From Protopterus annectens (lineage: Eukaryota; Chordata; Ceratodontiformes; Protopteridae): a stretch of 64,000 bases of DNA. Where the stretch lies: the NCBI RefSeq assembly GCF_019279795.1, contig NC_056750.1, positions 825,114,812 to 825,178,811 on the forward strand, written 5' to 3'. The notes beneath the pieces were generated by a model. That model worked only from the letters and a program-made list of their open reading frames with translations. It ran no database searches and was not told the DNA's origin. Each line of letters starts with the position of its first letter. Position 1 is the first letter of the stretch. The position numbers and the translations under genes were made by a program. This document shows, one piece after another, positions 57,946-64,000 of the stretch.

Positions 57946-59490
57946 ATGTCAGCAGAGGAGTATGGCAAGCTGACAAGGAGCCAATTGGCTGAGATTTGCC
58001 AGGCTAAAGGACTGGTGTATGGAAACCTGATTAAGGCAGACATGATTGCAGCTTTGGTCACATCTGCATCAGAAAACAGCAATCAGGAGGGCGATCAGAC
58101 TGGCCGTGGAGATGTACAACACTCAGAGAATGGACAACTCAACCTTTCTGCAGAGGACTTAAAAATCCATCTGGAGCTAAAGGGACTTGAGTTGGAGGCC
58201 AGGCATTTGGAAACAGAAGCAGCAGAGAGACTGAAATGTCTACAGGCTGAGGAGAATGAGAAATCACTACACCTGGAAGCTGAGGAGAAGGACAGGCAGA
58301 GGCAACATGAAAAGGAGATGCTGAATCTTCACCAGAGTCATGGAGGTAATGGGGAAGGGAGTAACCAGACCCCAGAAGCACAAAAGGTCTGCAAATTTCT
58401 TCTTCAGTTTACAGAGGGGGATAATTTTGATAGTTTCATTCATATCTTTGAGAGGGGTCTATATTAGAAGCATGAAACTGCTTTTGAGTGAACATGTAAA
58501 GAGCGACACATATTCATTGAACCGCATTTAAGTGATTCGATGAATATGTCACAGGGCAAGGAAGTAGTTGGCCAACTACATTCAGTTGCCCTTTCCTTCA
58601 CTATAGTGCAATCTTGGTGTTGGTATATTTAGTTAGGGGGGTGTGGGGGGAACAGTCCCCCACATTGGGGGGTGTGGGCGGTGAAGCCCCCCACCTGATA
58701 ATGGTTTTTAATTTTTATTTTTTTCCAAATGTCCATGTGAATTTTTTCACTAAGAAAAAATGTGGTTATGTGGCTGTTCGCTATTTACAGGTTTTGCGTA
58801 TTATGTGTTGACTTTTATGTAGTTGCACATATACACTTTTGTTGTTCTGATATAGACCTGTTTGAGCAGATATGTAAACAGTATGATGTTGACCAAAGAC
58901 TCTGAGTACAGTTCCTGACCCCCTTACTCCATGGTAAAGCTGCAACTGTGTTGTCTAAACTTTCTGACTGTGAATTTTTTTGATTACACTGCTGTTAAGA
59001 ATTGTCTGTTAGAATTTTTAAGCTAACACCTGATACTTATAGGAAAAAGTTTTGTGAGCATAGACAGAAGGCAGATGAAAGTGTGTGTGACTATGTTGCT
59101 GAACTGAGGACTTATTTTTATAGGTGGGTGATTGGATGTCAGGTCACCACTTTTGAAGGGCTGGCAGACCTTTTAGTGAGGTAACAAGCCCTTAGCACTT
59201 TTTTCCCTGAGGACATGAGGATATGGTTAGCTGATAGACAATGTGCTACTTTAGATGAGGTGGGAAGAAGGGAGACCTATACCTAGCAAACAGGGCATCC
59301 CTACACACGAAAGGGACCCCCACTACTGATCATGGGTCTAAAGTAACCCATGGTGGGCTGCCCAGACTGCCCCAACAGAATCTGCTAGTAGTAGGGGGAA
59401 GCCACTAGTCCAGGTACATGTCCAGGACCTAGGGTTAAATGCTTTGAATGCAACCAGTGGGGCCATGTGGCATATAGATGTCCATGGAGG
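57946..59490 (+). pseudogene. gypsy gag, interrupted
   Basis: It starts at ATG 57946 (MSAEEYGKLTRSQLAEI), with a SAP-like N-terminus, then a highly charged coiled-coil-like stretch (about residues 60-125). A SCAN-like gag core resumes after the 408-bp insert at 58453-58860, with CDYVAELRTYFYRW and DMRIWLADRQCATL. A CX2CX4HX4C zinc knuckle (CFECNQWGHVAYRC) lies at 59440-59481. Stops near 58903, 58980, 59182 and later, plus the insert, inactivate it. Confidence 0.82.
58453..58860. mobile_element. 408-bp terminal-inverted-repeat element inside gag
   Basis: The left end GGTCTATATTAGA and right end TCTGATATAGACC are inverted complements with one mismatch. The direct repeat TTTGAG lies at 58447-58452 and 58861-58866. 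Removing the insert keeps the gag frame on both sides. Inside are an inverted pair (ACATATTCATTGAA near 58507, TTCGATGAATATGT near 58536) and a GC-rich stem (GTCCCCCACATTGGGGGG, then GCCCCCCACC). It has no coding capacity. Probably a nonautonomous DNA transposon; the superfamily is not assignable from the ends. Confidence 0.75.
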
Positions 59491-60000
59491 TAAGGTAGGC
59501 AACAAAAGGTGAGAGAGTCAGTAAGTGGGAAAGACAAAATGCCAACTGTAGGTTGTCTTGAGACAACAACGGTACCAAGCTACCATACTGCTGATGTCCT
59601 GATAGGGAATGATTTTGATAATGCAGTACCATGTATTCATGCAGTTACATACAGTCAGGCTTGGAGACCAGCATGTGGGTCTGGTAGCCTGTGGGAGACC
59701 CAGTCAGACTGCATATTTGCTGCCAGGACTGGTTGGGTGGTTACTTCAGGGAGGGAGTTACTCTGTAGCAGCGTGAATGAAGGTGACCCACAGCTGCTTG
59801 TGGGCACTAATGTTCCCTTGGAAAGAGTGACTGCAAAGGTAGGGGTGAGTAGCAGTACTCAGGCTGACAGTGAGACATCACTGTCAAAGGATGCCAGACT
59901 TCCTGTGGAAGAGGAGCTTGGAAGGGTTACAAAGAGAGAGTTGAGACAGGCTCAGCTCTAAGACCCTACACTGCATGGCCTGAGACAGGTAGCTAGTGAG
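59491..60000 (+). pseudogene. gypsy protease remnant and spacer
   Basis: In the frame 59509-59961, ADVLIGNDFDNAVPCIHAV resembles the C-terminal end of a retropepsin domain. The active-site DSG/DTG block is not seen, so the domain is truncated or unrecognisable. The remainder is acidic spacer leading to integrase. Confidence 0.55.
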
Positions 60001-61170
60001 GCACCTGACTCTCAAGGGAAGGGGGATTCTGTATACTGGGACAAAGGGTTACTATATAGAGTGTGGACCCCTGAGGGAGGGCTAGAAGGTGAGAGGATAC
60101 AGCAGTTGGTAGTGCCTAGAGCCTACCATCTGGCACTTCTAGCCATAGCTCATGATATTCCCTTTGCAGGTCACATGGACATAAAATGTACAAAGAGATG
60201 TATTATGCAGAACTTCTATTGGCCTGGAATTTCCAGAGATGTAACAGGGTATTGCAGGACATGTGAGCAGTTCCAAAGGGTAGGCAAGTCAGAAGACAAG
60301 GTGAGAGCTCCTCTGATGCCTTTGCCTGTGATTGAGGAGCCATTTCAGTGGGTAGGTATGGATATTGTTGGGCCTCTGAGTACCTCAAGTTCCACAGGGA
60401 AAAAGTATGTCCTAGTGGTAGCAGATTATGCTACAAGATAGCTTGAGGCAGTGGCTTTGTCCTCCATTAAGGTAGAAAATGTGGCAAATGCTTTGTTAGA
60501 GATTTTAAGCAGGGTAGGTTTCCCAAAAGAAATACTGACTGACAGAGGTGCCAATTTCTTGTCAGACCTGCTGGTTTATCTGTGGAAGTATTGTGGGGTG
60601 AAGCACCTGAAGACCATCCCTACCATCCCCAGACTAATGGTATTGTTGAGAGGTTAATCTCTATAATTAAGTTCCTGCTATGGGCATTTATAGACCAGTT
60701 TAAGAGGGAGTGGGACAAATATTTGCCCCATCTGTTTTTTTGTTTACAGAGAGGTTCCCCAGGAATCCACAGGTTTTTCACCCTTTGAGTTGCTGTATGG
60801 GCATACAGTGAGGGGACCTCTAGTTTTAATTCGAGATGAGTGGGAAGGTGAGTGTGAATCTCAAAAGGAGTCTGTTATGGCATATGTCCTAAACCTCAGG
60901 ACAAGGTTCGGGGAATTCATGGGCTTGGCCCAGGAGAACCTGGCAGAAGCCCAACCGCAGAAAAAGGTCTGGTATGACAGGAATGCTCGAGCTAGAAAGT
61001 ATGCTGTAGGGCAGCAGGTAATGGTTCTTTCTCATTCCTGTCAGACACATCAAGCTACAAGCAACTTGGGAGGGACCCTACATGGTAGTAAGAAAGGTAA
61101 GTGATGTCAACTACATGGCAGAGCTGCTAGGCACGAGGCAGGGGCACAAATTGTACCATGTTAACATGAT
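60001..61170 (+). pseudogene. gypsy integrase
   Basis: The HHCC zinc domain is at about 60140-60275 (HDIPFAGH, then CRTCEQFQ). The catalytic core has MDIVGPLS (first Asp, about 60358), LTDRGANF (second Asp, about 60540) and NGIVERL (Glu, about 60640). The glutamate is in another frame because of an indel near 60610-60640. A GPY/F-like C-terminus (NYMAELL, KLYHVNMMKPY) ends near 61170. A stop near 60439 also breaks the core. It lies upstream of RT. Confidence 0.85.
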
Positions 61171-62250
61171 GAAACCTTACCATGATAGGGAGGCCCTTGT
61201 GTTGAGTATTTGCAGTAGATTGCAAGAGGAGTCTGTGGAAGATCTGGTGACTGATCTCTTCAGTGAGGCTCGGACTGACACCTCAGAGGAAGGGGTAGCA
61301 ATGTCCCAGCAGCTATCTCCTACCCATGTTCGAGACATTTGAGCAGTATTACAGGAGTTTGGGGACATGTCCACTGGGAAATCAGGGTGCACCCACCTGG
61401 TGGAGCACCAGGTGGATACAGGACCCCAAAGGCCCATTAGGCAGGCCCCTTATAGGGTGCCTGAGAGAGTGAAGCAAACTTTGAGGGAGGGGCTACAGAA
61501 GATGTTGGAACTAGGAGTAATTCAAGAATCCAACAGTCCCTGCGCCTCCCCAGCGGTGCTGCTGCCAAAGAAGTATGGCAGCACTAGGTTCTGTGTGGAC
61601 TACAGAAAATTAAATAGTCACACAGAGTCAGATCGTTACCCCATGCCTAGGACAGATGAAGCCCTATAGCAGCTGGGTAGGGCTAAGTATCTTACTACCA
61701 TTTATCTTACCAAGGGTTACTGGCAGGTGCCCTTGACTCCCAGTGCTAGAAAGAGGTCAGCCTTTGTGACTCCCTTTGGCTTGTATGAGCTCACAAAGAT
61801 GCCCTTTTGGATGAGAAAATGGCACAGCAACTTTCCAGAGACTGGTAGATTATATCCTAGCAGGAGCAGGAGGGTCTGACCTTGGTTACCTACATGATAT
61901 TTCCATCTACAGCAATTCCTGGCAAGAGCACCTTCAACATGTCAGGGAGGTTCTGGGCAGACTACAGAGGGCAGGGTTGACCATTAAGCCAAACAAATGT
62001 CAGGTGAGTATGGCACAGGTCCCCTACCTGGGACATAGAGTGGGGAGTGGTAAGATCAGGCCAGAAACTGCCAAGGTGGAAGCCATTCAGGCATGGCCTG
62101 CACCAGTTACCAAAACACAGGCAAGGGCATTCTTAGGGACAGCAGGGTACTACAGAAAGTTCGTCCTCAGTTATAGTACCATAGCTGCTCCCCTCACAGA
62201 CCTGACAAGGAAAAACAGGCCAGATAAGGTAGTGTGGACCATAGCATTGT
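61171..62250 (+). pseudogene. gypsy reverse transcriptase
   Basis: RFCVDYRKLN at about 61590-61620 is followed by GYWQVPLTP and FVTPFGLYELTKMPF. The active-site box reads YLHD near 61888-61900 where YLDD is expected, so a catalytic Asp is replaced. KPNKCQVS and VPYLGHRVGSGKI follow, then AFLGTAGYYRKFV in the frame 61977-62252. Several stops and frame changes are present. Confidence 0.83.
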
Positions 62251-62787
62251 GAGCAGGCATTCCAGAACCTTAAAGAAGCTTTGGGGGGACCCCCTGTGTT
62301 AGCCAGTCCAGATTACAGCAAATAATTTGTTGTGCAGGTGGATGCTATGAACCATAGGGGGGGGCTGTACTTAGCCAGCTTTTTTCAGAGGGAGAAGCGC
62401 GCCCAGTAGTTTATCTCAGTCATAGGCTCCAACTCAGGAAGAAATGCTAAGCAGCTGTAGAAAAGGAATGTATAGCCATAGTGTGGGCACTGCAGAAACT
62501 TCAGTCTTATCTGTATGGAAGAAAATTCAGTGTAGTTACAGATCACAATCCCCTAACATGGTTACAATGAGCCAACCAGCAAAATTCCAAGTTGCTAAGA
62601 TGGAGCCTAGGGTTGCAAGCATAGTATATGTCAGTGCAGCACCCCAGTGGGATTAGCAATGCCAATGCAGATGGTCTCTTAAGACAGGGACTGGGGTAAG
62701 GTATACTCAGATAGCCCTAACTCTTTAAAGAAACATTTCTAAAGGGACACTTGAAAAACCAGCTTGAGTTCTCCAGGAGGAAAAATA
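62251..62787 (+). pseudogene. gypsy RNase H and polypurine tract
   Basis: Readable pieces in shifting frames are VLASPDYSK, VVQVDAM (expected TDAS), [18 protein letters not shown] and [11 protein letters not shown], in the usual RNase H order. GGAGGAAAAATA just before 62788 is a plausible polypurine tract for plus-strand priming. Confidence 0.68.
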
Positions 62788-63138
62788 TGTGAAGACTGCC
62801 AGCCTAGCTTGATAGAATTTTGTAAATAATTCTATGTCATTTGTAAATGTTAATGTAAGAAAATCTGATGTAAGAAAACTGTGTTAAATGAACTTCAAAA
62901 ATGTAACCACAGTGACTCTGCTAGAAGAAAGCTGATAAGTCAAGCAATGTATATCTGTTTGATCTCAGAGCTCAGAGACATAATGTTTGGACTGAGGAAT
63001 TCCTTCTATTGTTTTGAGACCAGAGTTAAATGCTAGATTTTACATATATAATGTATTTTATTGCTGTAGTTGCATGGCCAGGTGCAAGATCAAAGAAATG
63101 TTAAAACTCTGAGTTTCTGTTAGTCTGGGAACCAGAGA
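62788..63138 (+). repeat. 3' LTR, truncated
   Basis: It matches 56463-56815 with scattered substitutions and small indels, then stops at GGAACCAGAGAA. An A-run of about ten bases follows, and CR1 sequence begins at 63149. The rest of the LTR may lie beyond the CR1 outside the window. Confidence 0.83.
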
Positions 63139-63148
63139 AAAAAAAAAA

Positions 63149-64000
63149 GTTGCAGACTTCAAATCTGGCTTCAAACCAGTGACAAGTGGAGTACCACAGG
63201 GTTCAGTCCTGGGACATCTCCTGTTTGGTATCTACTTCTCTGAAGTACAGGCTAACACAGAAGGCCTCTGGCTAAAGAAGTTTGCAGATGACTACAAACT
63301 AGGAGCCATAGTCGAGTCCCCAAATGATGTGGACATCCTACAGAAGGGCCTCACTGAGACAGATGTCTCGTGTCAGAGCCATGGCCTCAAGCTCAGTGCC
63401 AAAAAGTGCATTGTCATCCCCTTTGGTAAAAACTCTGTACCTATGAACTACCACATAGGCAGCAGCCTACTTGACACCGAATGTGTGATAAGAGACCTTG
63501 GGACCCAGGTGGACAGTAGTCTCTCCTTTGTCACAGTAGGCAGGAAGTCCTTCTACGTGGCACACCTCATCACAAAAGGGTTCTCATCCAGGAAAAAAAG
63601 AGGTCACATTCCCCCTCTACTCGACACTCATTAGAACCATTATAGAGTACAACGCCCCTTTTGGAATGTACCTCACAAGACATCTGTAACAGCTGGAAAG
63701 GCCACAGAAGTACCTCACAAAGAGGATTACTGGCCTCAAACAGATGCCCTACACTGACCATCTCAAAAAACTCCAGCTTTACTCCATAACATATCACCTA
63801 CTCTGAGGTGATTTCTGCCTAACATATAAAGTTATGTCAAACCAAGAGCTGTTGGACATGCTACACCTAAAGAAATCCCAATCCCTCTGAGCTACACGCT
63901 CTAGGGACCTAAACCTTGTCACCACAATAAACAGGACATGCTGGAGCGATAGATTCCTGTCACAGAGACTTCCCATACTCTGGAACAAGCTACCCATCTA
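63149..64000 (+). mobile_element. CR1-like LINE family B, 5'-truncated copy running off the window
   Basis: The frame 63179-63634 holds SGVPQGSVLGHLLFGIYF and the catalytic FADDYKLGAI, then QVDSSLSF and GRKSFYVAHLI. After a frame change near 63600 the thumb continues (LQQLERP-like region, then TCWSDRFLSQRLPILW near the end). The 3' tail is outside the window. Several stops are present. Confidence 0.85.

Larger units (their letters stand above)
56463..63138 (+). mobile_element. Ty3/gypsy LTR retrotransposon, Gmr1-like gene order, degraded
   Basis: LTR-like ends begin TGTAAAGGCTGCC (56463) and TGTGAAGACTGCC (62788). Between them, all on the plus strand, lie gag, a protease remnant, integrase, reverse transcriptase and RNase H. 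Integrase precedes reverse transcriptase, unlike ordinary Ty3/gypsy elements but as in the Gmr1 group. Many stops and frameshifts are present. The two LTR starts differ at roughly one base in ten by eye, so the insertion is old. Confidence 0.85.

Overview
This window is eukaryotic, almost certainly vertebrate, repeat-dominated DNA. It has no bacterial or viral gene organisation and no intact protein-coding gene. Nearly everything readable is a decayed transposable element or a tandem repeat. CR1-type and L2-like LINEs, L1 remnants, a tRNA-derived SINE, a fish/amphibian-type V-SINE-like element and a Ty3/gypsy element with integrase ahead of reverse transcriptase together point to a large, transposon-rich genome. 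A lungfish is my first guess and a salamander or other non-amniote vertebrate the next; this is inference from element types only.

Layout. 1-1300 is the reverse transcriptase of an L2/CR1-superfamily LINE (family A, + strand). Its probable 3' end reappears at 44151-44845. Between them lies about 43 kb of satellite DNA (basic unit 118 bp, short form 108 bp) carrying CR1-like LINE copies. These are: a 5'-truncated family B copy at 1301-3350; a full-length family B copy at 9639-15811 (minus); a chimeric copy at 20982-25354 (minus); a full-length copy at 26844-32553 (minus); a 5'-truncated family C copy at 33294-36698 (plus); and a 5'-truncated family B copy at 41002-42800 (minus). Much of this block is a segmental tandem duplication: about 9560-22348 corresponds to about 26760-42378. 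Inside it, 33294-36698 is a filled insertion site whose empty counterpart is preserved at 16550.

Family B/C elements have the classical CR1 plan: a long 5' region made of tandem monomers, ORF1 with a zinc-finger-like N-terminus and an SGNH-esterase-like domain, ORF2 with APE endonuclease and reverse transcriptase, and an 8-bp (CCTATGAA)n 3' tail. A tRNA-derived SINE inserted twice at 12234-12485 ends with the same tail, which suggests this CR1 family mobilises it.

44846-56462 is a different landscape. It holds a 66-bp candidate host exon (44944-45009), L1 ORF1 and ORF2 remnants, a 53-bp minisatellite, a long minus-strand family C CR1 (48014 to about 53735), a near-perfect 33-bp-arm hairpin (53737-53808), and a V-SINE-like element with a perfect 12-bp target duplication inside L1 endonuclease sequence. 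56463-63138 is a broken Ty3/gypsy element inserted into that L1 sequence. Its order is gag, protease remnant, integrase, reverse transcriptase, RNase H (Gmr1-like). A 408-bp terminal-inverted-repeat element interrupts its gag, and a family B CR1 fragment (63149 to the window end) cuts its 3' LTR.

The elements do not form a pathway. The relationships are parasitic (SINE on CR1), nested (V-SINE and gypsy in L1, TIR element in gypsy, CR1 in LTR) and structural (satellite expansion and duplication carrying CR1 copies along).
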